Origin: Saccharothrix espanaensis DSM 44229
GTDB taxonomy: Bacteria > Actinomycetota > Actinomycetes > Mycobacteriales > Pseudonocardiaceae
Reading direction: 5' to 3'
Assembly (NCBI RefSeq): GCF_000328705.1
Contig: NC_019673.1
Location: 3,968,001 to 4,032,000, forward strand
Length of the DNA: 64,000 nt
This document shows positions 41,493 through 50,114 of the stretch, one piece after another. Every line of letters starts with the position of its first letter. Position 1 is the first letter of the stretch. The translations under genes and the position numbers were made by a program. The notes under the pieces were generated by a model. The model was not told where the DNA came from and made no database searches. It was given only the letters and a program-made list of their open reading frames with translations.

Positions 41493-42533
41493 GTGCGCAA
41501 GCGAATCTGGTCCCTGACGGTCGCGCTCACCCTCGCGACACCCCTGCCCGCAACGGCCGCCGACTCGCCTTGGCAGACCCAACCCGTGGAGGCCCGTGGC
41601 GCCCTGACCGCCGTGTCCTCCGGCCCCGAAGGCACCTGGGCCTTCGGTGAAGCGCCGGACGGCCGCTCCTTCGCCCTGCGCGGTGCCGAAGACTGGCAAC
41701 GCGTCCCCATCCCGGACGTCGGCCGCGTCCACCACGCCCAGAGCGGCTGGGCCGTGGGCCGGCGCGGCGCGCTGCGCTGGACCGACGGCTGGCAGCGCGT
41801 CCGCGTCGCCGAACGCGCGGGCACGTCCACGACCCTGCAAGCCGTGGAGATCGACCCGCTGGCCCCCGAACTCGCGTGGGCGGTCGGTGCGGAGACCGTA
41901 CCGGGCACCCAGTGGCGGCGCGGTGTCGTGCAGCGCTGGGACGGCACCGCGTGGCGTGGCGTGCCGGTGCCGGACGGCCTGCTGGACACCTCCAGCGAGC
42001 TGACCGGCGTCGCGCCGCGCGGCGGCGACGAGGTCTTCGTGTACGGGATCGACCACGACCGGTCCGGTTCCCGCGTGGTCGTCCTGCGCTACGCGGGCGG
42101 CACCTGGACCAACGTGCCCGTGTCCCGCCGGGCGGGCTACGACGAGCAGGTCGTGGGCCACAACTCGGAGGCCGCCCGGCTGGTCGGCTGGACCGCCCCG
42201 GTCGGCGCGCCCGCGTCGGCCCGGCGCCCGCTGGTGCTCCGGGTGAACCCGGACAACCGCGAGGTGGTCCGGGAACGCGTGCCCGCGACGGCGGCCGAGC
42301 TCACCGGGGTGACCTCCGAGTACGGCACGCCGCTGGCCGTGGGGCACACCGCGGACGGGCGGCCGTACGCGGTGCGGCTGTCCGGCGACTCCGAGAACGG
42401 GACGTGGATCGCCGACCCGGTGCCCCCGGTGCGCGGTCGGCTGCTGGCGGTCGCCGGGATCGTCGTGCCCAACATCTGGGCGGTGGGCGTCACGGCGGCC
42501 AACCGCCCGCTGGTGCTGCGCGACGAGCCCTGA
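41493..42533 (+). CDS. Secreted beta-propeller-like protein
   Basis: 346 residues from a GTG. A signal peptide (RKRIWSLTVALTLATPLPAT, cleavage after AA) precedes a chain of about seven short beta repeats with Trp/Gly anchors: 'GPEGTWAFGEAPDGRSFALR', 'HAQSGWAVGRRGALRWTDGW', 'LAWAVGAETVPGTQWRRG', 'VVPNIWAVGVTAANRPLVLR'. These recall BNR/Kelch-like propellers in actinomycete exported proteins. No enzyme motif is seen. It shares a short promoter region with the divergent ArsR gene. Confidence 0.75.
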   Translation: MRKRIWSLTVALTLATPLPATAADSPWQTQPVEARGALTAVSSGPEGTWAFGEAPDGRSFALRGAEDWQRVPIPDVGRVHHAQSGWAVGRRGALRWTDGWQRVRVAERAGTSTTLQAVEIDPLAPELAWAVGAETVPGTQWRRGVVQRWDGTAWRGVPVPDGLLDTSSELTGVAPRGGDEVFVYGIDHDRSGSRVVVLRYAGGTWTNVPVSRRAGYDEQVVGHNSEAARLVGWTAPVGAPASARRPLVLRVNPDNREVVRERVPATAAELTGVTSEYGTPLAVGHTADGRPYAVRLSGDSENGTWIADPVPPVRGRLLAVAGIVVPNIWAVGVTAANRPLVLRDEP

Positions 42534-42654
42534 CCGCACGGCAGCGACGATCGGCGTGGGCCGCGGCGCGCAGCCGTTGGGTCCCGCCGGCGTACTGCGG
42601 CCTTCTCCGGCGCGCCCGAGACTGGTATCGGGCGCGCCAGAGAAGGGACACACC

Positions 42655-43566
42655 ATGTTCTCGTTCCGCACCGCGCTGATCTGCGCCGCGCTCCTGGCCT
42701 CGGGGGCGGTTCCGGCGCAGGCCGCCGAGCCGTACCCGACCACGATCCCGCTGCCCGACGGCTTCCGGCCGGAGGGGATCGCGATCAGCGGGCAGCACGC
42801 CTACTTCGGCTCGATGGGCACCGGCGCGATCCACCGCGTGGACCTGGCCACCGGACGTGGCGAGCCGTTCGTGCGGGGCACCGCCGGCACGGCCGCGCTC
42901 GGGCTCAAGGTCGACGAGCGGGGCCGGTTGTTCGTGGCGGGCGGCGGTGGCGGCACCGCCCGCGTCATCGACACCCGGGACGGCACCACCCTGGCCACCT
43001 ACCGGCTGTCCACGCGGTCTTCGTTCGTCAACGACGTCGTGCTGACGCCGGAGGCCGCGTGGCTGACCGACTCCACGAACGCCGTGGTCCACAAGCTCGC
43101 GTTCGGCCGGGACGGCGCGCTGCCCGCCAGGGCCGAGACCGTCCGGCTGACCGGCGACATCGTCTACCGGTCGGGCACCAACGGCAACGGCATCGAGACC
43201 ACCCCGGACGGCCGGGCGCTGATCATCGCCCAGCACAACACCGGCACGCTGTTCCGGGTCGACCCGGCGACCGGGGTGGCTCGCACGCTGGCCGTGGCCG
43301 GTGGCCCGCTGAGCAACACCGACGGGCTGCTGCGCTCGGGCAGCACGTTGTACGTCATGGAGAACCGCGACAACCGGGTCGCCGTGGTCGCCCTGGACGC
43401 GGCCGGCGCGAGCGGCACGCTGCTCCGGCGGGTCACCGACCCGAGGTTCGACGTGCCGACGACGGCGGCGGCGTTCCAAGACCGGCTCTACCTGCCCAAC
43501 GGGCGGTTCACCACACCGCCGGGCCCCGGCACGGCCTACACGGCGGTGTCGATCCCGAAGCCCTGA
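42655..43566 (+). CDS. Secreted SMP-30/gluconolactonase-like propeller protein
   Basis: 303 residues from an ATG; GAAGGGA lies upstream. The signal peptide is 'FRTALICAALLASGAVPAQA' with cleavage after AQAA. The mature part is a six-bladed propeller of the SMP-30/superoxide-like type: 'RPEGIAISGQHAYFGSMGTG', 'GLKVDERGRLFVAGGGGGTA', 'NGIETTPDGRALIIAQHNTG', 'VMENRDNRVAVVALDAAG'. The Asn/Asp positions expected for Ca2+ and lactone binding are partly present (NGNGIETT). The substrate is unknown. The 3' end overlaps the convergent hydrolase by 31 bases. Confidence 0.8.
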   Translation: MFSFRTALICAALLASGAVPAQAAEPYPTTIPLPDGFRPEGIAISGQHAYFGSMGTGAIHRVDLATGRGEPFVRGTAGTAALGLKVDERGRLFVAGGGGGTARVIDTRDGTTLATYRLSTRSSFVNDVVLTPEAAWLTDSTNAVVHKLAFGRDGALPARAETVRLTGDIVYRSGTNGNGIETTPDGRALIIAQHNTGTLFRVDPATGVARTLAVAGGPLSNTDGLLRSGSTLYVMENRDNRVAVVALDAAGASGTLLRRVTDPRFDVPTTAAAFQDRLYLPNGRFTTPPGPGTAYTAVSIPKP

Positions 43567-44939
43567 GGCGGACGGCGTCGGGCGAGCAACCGGGCCGCGA
43601 GGACGACCACGCACGCCGTGGCCGTCACCACCAACAGCACCATGAACGTGGGGTACAGGTACGCGACCTGCCGCCACGACACGTCCCGCCCGCGATACAG
43701 GAACCCCGCCACCCGGTGGATCGTCGCCGCGAGCAGGACCGGCAGCAGCAACGGCAGCAGTCGAAGCCACGAACGGCGCGCGTGCCGGCGAGCGCGCGCC
43801 ACCCCGCGTACCGCCAACGCGACCACGCCCGCCGCAAGGGTCACCAGCACGATGTCCACGACCCGGTACGAGCCGGGCGCGGGCGCGAACGGCCGACCCT
43901 CCAGCAACGCGATCAGGCGCTCGCCGAGGGCCTGGGCGTCGCCGTACTGCGTCCCGGTGTTGGCCATGACCGCGATCCCGTGGCCGGAGGCGGGCAGCAG
44001 CGCCTGGTACGCGGTGGAGGTGAACAGGTCGCCGCCGTGGTCGACCAGCGGCGCGCCCGCGTCGGTCGTGCCGACGAACCAGCCCAGGCCGTACGAGCCC
44101 GCCGAACGGGTGTGCGTCGCGGCGATGCTCTCCGGGCTCGCGATCGGGGTCCCGGTGTTCTGCGCGACCAGCCACGCGGCCAGGTCGTGCGCGGAGCTCA
44201 GCACGCCGCCGGAGCCGTTGCCGAACGCCGGCGGCTCGGGCACCGGCACGGCCGCGCCGAGCACGTGGACGTGCCCGCGCGCGGAGGCCGGCAGGTCCCG
44301 CTCGGTGTCGGCGGTGGCGCTGTCGGCCATGCCCAGCGGCTCGAACACGTGCCGGCGCAGGTAGTCGGCGAACGGCTCGCCGGCCACCACCTCCACCAGC
44401 CGGGCGGCCACCTGGAAGTTCGGGTTGTGGTAGGCCCACCGGGTGCCGGGTTCCGACGCCAGGGTCGCGTCCCGCATCGAGGCGACGGCGTCGCGGAGGG
44501 TGGCGACCTCCCGCCCGCTGAACGGGCGGAAGGTCGTGTCGGACAGGCCGGAGGTCTGGTCGAGCAGGTGCCGCACGGTGATCCGCCCGGCGCGCGGGTC
44601 GGCCGGGGCGAACTCCGGCAGGTGGTCGCGCACCGGGTCGTCCAGCCGCACCCGGCCGGCGTCCACGAGCTGCATCACGGCCAGCGCGGTGAACGACTTG
44701 CTCACCGACGCGACGGCCATGGTCGTGTGCTCGGTGACGGCCTCGCCGTCCGCCGTCCGGCCGTACCCGGCGGCGCGTACGACGGTCGTGCCGTGCGTGA
44801 GGGCGACCGCCGCGCCGGGAAGTCCCGTTTCGGCGCGGTAGTCCTCGACCACGCGGTCTATCGCGGCGGGGTCGGGTGTGGTGGCGGGCGCGGTCGTGGG
44901 GGACAGGAGCAGCAGCGCGGACAGGATCGAGGGGAGCAC
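43536..44939 (-). CDS. Exported serine hydrolase (beta-lactamase fold) with membrane tail
   Basis: 467 residues from a GTG with no clear ribosome-binding site. The signal peptide is short (VLPSILSALLLLSPTTAPAT). The SxxK motif is 'AVASVSKSFTALAVMQLVDA' (Ser78, Lys81), then 'ITVRHLLDQTSGL', YxN 'WAYHNPNFQVAARLVEVVAG' and the third motif 'PLVDHGGDLF' (HxG). Family members are D-Ala-D-Ala peptidases, esterases or lactamase-like enzymes on the outer face. Residues about 370-465 carry four membrane helices ('VVDIVLVTLAAGVVALAV', 'LLPLLLPVLLAATIHRVAGF'), an uncommon tail. It diverges from a two-component system that may regulate it. Confidence 0.85.
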   Translation of the reverse strand: MLPSILSALLLLSPTTAPATTPDPAAIDRVVEDYRAETGLPGAAVALTHGTTVVRAAGYGRTADGEAVTEHTTMAVASVSKSFTALAVMQLVDAGRVRLDDPVRDHLPEFAPADPRAGRITVRHLLDQTSGLSDTTFRPFSGREVATLRDAVASMRDATLASEPGTRWAYHNPNFQVAARLVEVVAGEPFADYLRRHVFEPLGMADSATADTERDLPASARGHVHVLGAAVPVPEPPAFGNGSGGVLSSAHDLAAWLVAQNTGTPIASPESIAATHTRSAGSYGLGWFVGTTDAGAPLVDHGGDLFTSTAYQALLPASGHGIAVMANTGTQYGDAQALGERLIALLEGRPFAPAPGSYRVVDIVLVTLAAGVVALAVRGVARARRHARRSWLRLLPLLLPVLLAATIHRVAGFLYRGRDVSWRQVAYLYPTFMVLLVVTATACVVVLAARLLARRRPPQGFGIDTAV

Positions 44940-45049
44940 GGAGGGCAGTTTCGGATCCCGAGCCGGGCGTTCGCATCGGACCGTGGTCCGAGGTGTGGCC
45001 GCTGAGCCGCGGTTACCGTGTCGGGGATGAACGGGCGTGGGGGGTGGGC

Positions 45050-46144
45050 ATGAAGGAGTGGCAGCGGGTCGCGGTGGACGTGGTCGCCGCAGCGGTGGTC
45101 GTGTGTCTCGTGGTGTTCCGCGCTCCGCAGCACGGCCTGCTCGCGTGGGCGTTCGCGGTCGCGTTGGGCGGGCCGTTGGTGGTGCGGCGGTGGCGTCCGG
45201 ACGTGGTGCTGGTCGTGGTGGCGGTGGTCGGTGCCATGGCGGTCGTCGTCGGGTACGGGAACGAGGCCGTGGCGGTGGCGATCGCGTGGGCGCTCTACCC
45301 GGTCGCGGTCGCCCGGCCCGCACTCCGGCACGCGGTGGCCGCGTTCGCGGCGGTGGGCCTCGCGGGGACTGCTGTGTGGGCCGTGCCGGGGCTGCCGGTG
45401 GTCCCACCCGGTGACGACGGGGAGTCGTTCGCCACGACACCGTTGTCCGCCTTGACTTTCTGCGCCGTGGTGATCGCCGCGACGTGGGCCGTGGCCGCAG
45501 CGCTGCGCCTCCGTCGGCAGCAGGCCGCCGAACTGGCCGAACTGCGCACGGGCCGGGCGGTCGCCGAGGAACGGCTGCGCATCGCCCGCGACATCCACGA
45601 CGTGGTCGGCCACAACCTGAGCCTGATCACCATGAAGGCCGCCGTCGCCACGCACCTCGCGGGCAGTCACCCGGAGGGGCAGGGCGAGGCGCTGCGCACC
45701 ATCGAGCGGGTCGGCCGTGCCGCCCTGGCCGACGTCCGGGTGGTGCTCGGCCCGCTGCGCGACGCCGTCGCCCCGTCGCTGGACCGCCTGGTGGACGACG
45801 CCCGGACGGCCGGGGTCGAGGTGACCGCCGACCTCGCCGACCTGGCGGAGGTCCCGGCCGCCGTGCGGATCTCGGCCTACCGGATCGCGCAGGAGGCGTT
45901 GACCAACGTGCGCCGGCACAGCCGCCCGCCGACCTGCCGGCTGACCACCGCCGTCGCCGCCGACCAGGTCGTGGTGTCGGTCGTGGACGAGGGGACCGGC
46001 CCGGTCGGGCCGGCCGGGAACGGTCTGCTCGGGATGCGCGAGCGGGCCGCGCCGCACGGCGGCACCGTGGCCGCCGGCCCGCGCCCCGGCGGCGGGTTCG
46101 CGGTCCGCGCGACCCTCCCGTTCGGGGCGCGCCGTGCCGGCTGA
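45050..46144 (+). CDS. Sensor histidine kinase, NarL-partner type (first system)
   Basis: 364 residues from an ATG (GTG at 45044 is possible). The N-terminus has four to five membrane helices (about 8-150, 'VAVDVVAAAVVVCLVVF', 'DVVLVVVAVVGAMAVVVGYG'), which sense a membrane or envelope cue. A HisKA_3 dimer helix follows with the phosphorylated His183 in 'IARDIHDVVGHNLSLITMKA'. The HATPase domain has 'YRIAQEALTNVRRH' (N box) and 'GNGLLGMRERAAPHGGTVAA' (G box). The end overlaps the regulator gene. It diverges from the serine hydrolase. Confidence 0.92.
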   Translation: MKEWQRVAVDVVAAAVVVCLVVFRAPQHGLLAWAFAVALGGPLVVRRWRPDVVLVVVAVVGAMAVVVGYGNEAVAVAIAWALYPVAVARPALRHAVAAFAAVGLAGTAVWAVPGLPVVPPGDDGESFATTPLSALTFCAVVIAATWAVAAALRLRRQQAAELAELRTGRAVAEERLRIARDIHDVVGHNLSLITMKAAVATHLAGSHPEGQGEALRTIERVGRAALADVRVVLGPLRDAVAPSLDRLVDDARTAGVEVTADLADLAEVPAAVRISAYRIAQEALTNVRRHSRPPTCRLTTAVAADQVVVSVVDEGTGPVGPAGNGLLGMRERAAPHGGTVAAGPRPGGGFAVRATLPFGARRAG

Positions 46145-46781
46145 CCCGCTGCGCGTGCTGCTCGCCGACGACGAGCCGCTGTTCCGCGGCACGGTGCGCG
46201 TGCTGCTCGACGCCCAGCCCGACCTGGCCGTGGTGGGCGAGGCGGGCACCGGGCGGGAGGCGTGCGCGCTGGCCGCTCGGACGGCCGTGGACGTGGTGCT
46301 GATGGACGTCCGGATGCCCGAGGTGGACGGGGTGGCGGCGACCCGGCGGATCACCGCGGCACCCGCTGCGCCAAGGGTTCTCGTGCTGACCACGTTCGAC
46401 GAGGACGAGGCCGTGCACGAGGCGCTGCGGGCCGGTGCGAGCGGGTTCCTGCTCAAGGACGCCCCGCCCACCCGCCTGCTGGACGCGGTGCGCGCGGTCG
46501 CGGCCGGCGAGGCGCTGCTCGCGCCCAGCGTGACCCGCCGGCTGATCGCCGACTTCCTGGCCCGCGCGCCGCGCCCGGACCGGCTCGCCGGCGTGACGCC
46601 CCGGGAGCGGGACGTGCTGGCGCTGATCACCCGGGGCCTGTCCAACCGCGAGATCGAGCAGCGGCTGCACGTGGGCCGGCACACCGTGAAGACCCACATC
46701 GGCCACCTCATGGCGAAGCTCGCCGCCCGTGACCGCGCGCAGCTCGTCATCGCGGGCTACGAAGCCGGCCTGGCGGACTGA
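46134..46781 (+). CDS. NarL/LuxR-type response regulator (first system)
   Basis: 215 residues from a GTG overlapping the kinase stop by 11 bases. The receiver has the acidic pair 'LLADDEPLFRG', phosphorylated Asp58 in 'VDVVLMDVRMPEVDGVAATR', and the Lys in 'ASGFLLKDAPP'. The LuxR helix-turn-helix is 'LTRGLSNREIEQRLHVGRHT' in type ('ALITRGLSNREIEQRLHVGR', then 'HTVKTHIGHLMAKL'). It activates or represses targets that could include the adjacent hydrolases. A short gap leads to the S33 peptidase gene. Confidence 0.93.
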   Translation: MPADPLRVLLADDEPLFRGTVRVLLDAQPDLAVVGEAGTGREACALAARTAVDVVLMDVRMPEVDGVAATRRITAAPAAPRVLVLTTFDEDEAVHEALRAGASGFLLKDAPPTRLLDAVRAVAAGEALLAPSVTRRLIADFLARAPRPDRLAGVTPRERDVLALITRGLSNREIEQRLHVGRHTVKTHIGHLMAKLAARDRAQLVIAGYEAGLAD

Positions 46782-46856
46782 CCCCCCGCCCACCACCGGC
46801 CCAAGATCTGTCCAAAGGCAGACGACACCGCCGAACGCCCTCGCCACGCTGGTCCC

Positions 46857-48281
46857 ATGCGAATCACGATCGGGAAGGCGGCGGCGCTGCTCGTCGTGGC
46901 GGTGCTGCTGGGCACGGCCGTGCAGGGCGTCGCCGCCGCCGTGCCGCGGGTCGAGTGGCACGACTGCGGTGACGGGCTCCAGTGCGGTTCGGTGCGCGTG
47001 CCGGTGGACTGGGGCGACCGGGCGTCGGCCCGGATCGACCTCGGACTGGCCAGGCTGCCCGCCCGCGACCAGTCCCGGAAGAAGGGCACCCTGCTGCACA
47101 ACCCCGGCGGTCCGGCACCGGCGATCGAGTACCTGCCGCTGATGGAAGGCGCGCTCGACGAGCTGACCGAGTGGTTCGACGTCGTGGTCTTCGACCCGCG
47201 CGGGTTCGGCGCCAGCGGTGGCGTGAGCTGTCCCGAACCGGTGCCCTTCACGCTGGACTGGGGCGCGCCCGACCGGGCCGCCTACGACGGGTTCGCCACC
47301 GCCAACCGGGCCTTCGCCGACCGGTGCGCGGCGGCGATGGGACCGTTGCGGGGCAAGCTGAACTCGTGGCAGGTCGCGCACGACATGGAGGCCGTCCGGG
47401 TAGCGCTGGGCCAGCGGCGGCTGAACTACTACGGCAACTCCTACGGCACCGTGTTCGGCCAGGTCTACGCCGAGCTGTTCGGCCACAACGTGGGCCGGAT
47501 GTACCTGGACAGCCTGCTGGACCACACCTCGCCCGACCGCTACCCGTGGACGGTCGCCAAGGCCGAGGTGTCCGAGCGCAACCTGCACCGGTTCGCGCGC
47601 TGGTGCGACCGGGAGCCCGCCTGCGCCCTGCACGGCCGTGACCCGCTGGCCACCTGGGACCGGGTGGTCGCCGCCGCCGAACGCGCGCCGATCCCCGCGC
47701 CGGGCGCGTCGGTCCCGGCCACCGCCGGGCTCATCCTGGGGCAGGCCAGGGTCGGCGACGAACGCGACTGGCCGGGCTTCGCGCTGGCCGTCGCCGAGGC
47801 CGACGCGGGTGACGCGTCGCGGTTCGTGCCGCGCCTGCCGCCGCCGCCCGGCGCGATCGGGCCGGACCTGGCGGGCGTGATGATGTGCGCCGACTTCCCC
47901 TACGAGACCGACTACCGGGCGGTGCGCCGGCTGTCGGACCGGCTGCGCGACACCATCGCGCCCCGGCTCGGCCGGACCGACGCGTGGTACCCGGCGGCGA
48001 CGCACTGCGCCGGCCTGCCCCGGGTCGGGACCTACCCGCCGCGCCCGCTCCGGCCGCGTGGGCTGCCGCCGGTGCTGATCGCCAGTGGCAGCGCGGACCA
48101 CGTCACCCCGCCCGGCCACGGCCGCAACGTCGCGCGGCAACTGCCCGGGGCGCGGTACCTGCCGGTCGAGGGCGGCCACGCGCTGTACTGGTCGGGGAAC
48201 CCGTGCGTGCGCGGGCACGTCCACCGGTACCTGCTCGACGGCACGATGCCGGCGACCGACGCCACCTGCCCCGCCACGTGA
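46857..48281 (+). CDS. S33-family alpha/beta hydrolase (tripeptidyl aminopeptidase-like)
   Basis: 474 residues from an ATG. An N-terminal signal peptide (ITIGKAAALLVVAVLLGTAV) precedes 'VEWHDCGDGLQCGSVRVPVD', the usual start of actinomycete SlpD/SlpE-type peptidases. Other marks are the oxyanion region 'LLHNPGGPA', 'FDPRGFGASG', the nucleophile Ser195 in 'NYYGNSYGTVFGQVYAEL', and the TAP-like C-terminus 'PVLIASGSADHVTPPGHGRN' with the base in 'PVEGGHALYW'. It removes peptides from the N-terminus of secreted substrates. It lies between two two-component systems, with a 75-base gap to the first. Confidence 0.87.
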   Translation: MRITIGKAAALLVVAVLLGTAVQGVAAAVPRVEWHDCGDGLQCGSVRVPVDWGDRASARIDLGLARLPARDQSRKKGTLLHNPGGPAPAIEYLPLMEGALDELTEWFDVVVFDPRGFGASGGVSCPEPVPFTLDWGAPDRAAYDGFATANRAFADRCAAAMGPLRGKLNSWQVAHDMEAVRVALGQRRLNYYGNSYGTVFGQVYAELFGHNVGRMYLDSLLDHTSPDRYPWTVAKAEVSERNLHRFARWCDREPACALHGRDPLATWDRVVAAAERAPIPAPGASVPATAGLILGQARVGDERDWPGFALAVAEADAGDASRFVPRLPPPPGAIGPDLAGVMMCADFPYETDYRAVRRLSDRLRDTIAPRLGRTDAWYPAATHCAGLPRVGTYPPRPLRPRGLPPVLIASGSADHVTPPGHGRNVARQLPGARYLPVEGGHALYWSGNPCVRGHVHRYLLDGTMPATDATCPAT

Positions 48282-48309
48282 GCACCTGCCCACGTGATCT
48301 GCTGTCGAC

Positions 48310-49422
48310 ATGACCTTCCCGGCACGCCTCACGAGGCTGGTCCCGGCGGTGTCGGCCGCCGTCGCGGTGACCGGCGTCGCGTGGCTGGAAGGGGCGCGGG
48401 CGACGCCGGCGGTGGTGGTCGCGCTCGGCGTCGCGGTCGCCGCGCCGCTGGCGTGGCACCGCGCGCCGGTCGTGGCGGCGGCGGTGTCGGCCACCGTCGC
48501 GCTGGTCGGCGGCTTGGCGGTGCCGGGCTGGTCGGGTGGCCTGGTCGCGGCCGCCGCGTGCTACCTGGCCGCCTACCGCCGCCCGCAGCGGGCCGGGACC
48601 GTGCTCGCGCTGTCCGTGGTGTGCTTCCAGATCCCGCTGCTGGTGGGGTTCGCCGGACGGGAGGACGTCCCGCCGCGGCTGATCGGCGTCGGCGCCACCC
48701 CGTTGAGCCAGGCGCTGCTGATGGGCATCGCCCCGGTCGCCGTGGGCTACGCGATGCGGCTGCGCCGGGACCGCGCGCGGCAGGCCGTGCTGCTGCGCGA
48801 CGCCGAGGCGGTGCGGATCATGGCGGAGGAGCGGACGTTGATCGCCCGGGAGGTGCACGACGCCGTGGGCCACCACCTCACCGCGATCCGGATGCAGGCC
48901 GGCGCGGCCCGGCACGTGCTGGGCGACACGTCGCCGGTCGCGCGGCGGGTGCTGGCGACCATCGACGACTCGGCGTCGTCGGCGCTGGGGGAGGTGCGCG
49001 CGCTGCTGGCCCTGCTGCGCGAGGACGGCTCCGACGGCGCGCGGCTGGCCGAGGTGGAGGCGCTGGCCGGGCGGCTGTCGGCCCCGTCGTGCCCGGTCAC
49101 CGTCGAGCGCCACGGCGGCGGCCCGCTGCCCGGCCTGGTCGACCACGGCGCGTACCGGCTGGTGCAGGAGGCGTTGACGAACGCCGTGCGGCACGCCCGC
49201 GCGAGCCGCGTGCACGTGACGATCAGGCAGGACGGGCGGACGGTGGAGGTCGCCGTGGCCGACGACGGCCCCGGCTCGCCACCGGCCGACCTCCCGGCCG
49301 ACGGCCACGGCCTGCGCGGCATGCGCGAACGTGCCCGCCTGCTCGGCGGCCGGGTGGCCGTCGAGGCCCGCGAGCCGCACGGCTGGCTGGTCCGCGCCAC
49401 ACTCCCGGTGGAGGCCGGGTGA
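48310..49422 (+). CDS. Sensor histidine kinase (second system)
   Basis: 370 residues from an ATG, 28 bases after the peptidase stop. Five to six membrane helices fill residues about 12-140. The phosphorylated His183 lies in 'IAREVHDAVGHHLTAIRMQA' (HisKA_3), at the same residue number as in the first system. The ATPase domain has 'YRLVQEALTNAVRHARASRV' and 'DGHGLRGMRERARLLGGRVA'. The kinase and its regulator are coupled (strong ribosome-binding site across the stop). It resembles the first kinase in layout but not closely in the sensor part. Confidence 0.92.
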   Translation: MTFPARLTRLVPAVSAAVAVTGVAWLEGARATPAVVVALGVAVAAPLAWHRAPVVAAAVSATVALVGGLAVPGWSGGLVAAAACYLAAYRRPQRAGTVLALSVVCFQIPLLVGFAGREDVPPRLIGVGATPLSQALLMGIAPVAVGYAMRLRRDRARQAVLLRDAEAVRIMAEERTLIAREVHDAVGHHLTAIRMQAGAARHVLGDTSPVARRVLATIDDSASSALGEVRALLALLREDGSDGARLAEVEALAGRLSAPSCPVTVERHGGGPLPGLVDHGAYRLVQEALTNAVRHARASRVHVTIRQDGRTVEVAVADDGPGSPPADLPADGHGLRGMRERARLLGGRVAVEAREPHGWLVRATLPVEAG

Positions 49423-49439
49423 CAGGGGAGGGGGCAGGC

Positions 49440-50114
49440 GTGATCGGGGTGCTCATCGCCGACGACCAGGCGGCGGTGCGGTCGGCGTTGCGGCTGGTGC
49501 TGGACGCCGAGCCGGACATCGAGGTGCTCGCCGAGGCCGAGGACGGCGCGCAGGCGGTCCGGCTGGCGCGGGAGCGGCGGCCGGCCGTGGCGGTGGTCGA
49601 CCTGCGGATGCCCCGGCTGGACGGGGTCGCGGCGATCCGGGAGCTGGTCGGGCTGCCCGAGCCGCCGACCGTGGTCGCGCTGACGACCTTCGACCTGGAC
49701 GAGTACCTGTTCGGCGCGCTGCGCGCGGGCGCGGCGGGTTTCCTGCTCAAGGACAGCGGCCCGGTGCTGCTGCTGGCCGCGGTCCGGGCCGCCGAGCGCG
49801 GCCGGGGCCTGCTCGACCCGCAGGTCACCCGCCGGGTGATCAGCCGGTTCGCCACGCCGGACCCCCGGCCCGCGACCGCCGGGCTGGACCGGCTCACCGC
49901 CCGCGAGCGCGAGGTGCTGCGGCACGTCGCCGAAGGGCGCAGCAACGCCGAGATCGCCCGCGAGCTGTGGATCGAGGAGGGCACGGTCAAGACGCACGTG
50001 GCCCGCGTGCTCGCCAAGCTCGGCCTGCGCACCCGCGTGCACGCGGTCATCTACGCCTACGAGCACGGCTTCACCCGGCGTGAACCGGGCCTGGACTACC
50101 ATCGCCGCCGATGA
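49440..50114 (+). CDS. NarL/LuxR-type response regulator (second system)
   Basis: 224 residues. The GTG at 49440 is preferred because AGGGGAGGGGG lies just upstream; an earlier GTG at 49419 would overlap the kinase. The receiver has 'LIADDQAAVRSALRLVLDAE', phosphorylated Asp54 in 'VAVVDLRMPRLDGVAAIREL' and 'AAGFLLKDSGPVLLLAAV'. The LuxR domain is 'LTAREREVLRHVAEGRSNAE' plus 'IARELWIEEGTVKTHVARVL'. Its stop overlaps the lspA start (ATGA), so regulator and lipoprotein peptidase are translated together, an unusual link. Confidence 0.93.
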   Translation: MIGVLIADDQAAVRSALRLVLDAEPDIEVLAEAEDGAQAVRLARERRPAVAVVDLRMPRLDGVAAIRELVGLPEPPTVVALTTFDLDEYLFGALRAGAAGFLLKDSGPVLLLAAVRAAERGRGLLDPQVTRRVISRFATPDPRPATAGLDRLTAREREVLRHVAEGRSNAEIARELWIEEGTVKTHVARVLAKLGLRTRVHAVIYAYEHGFTRREPGLDYHRRR

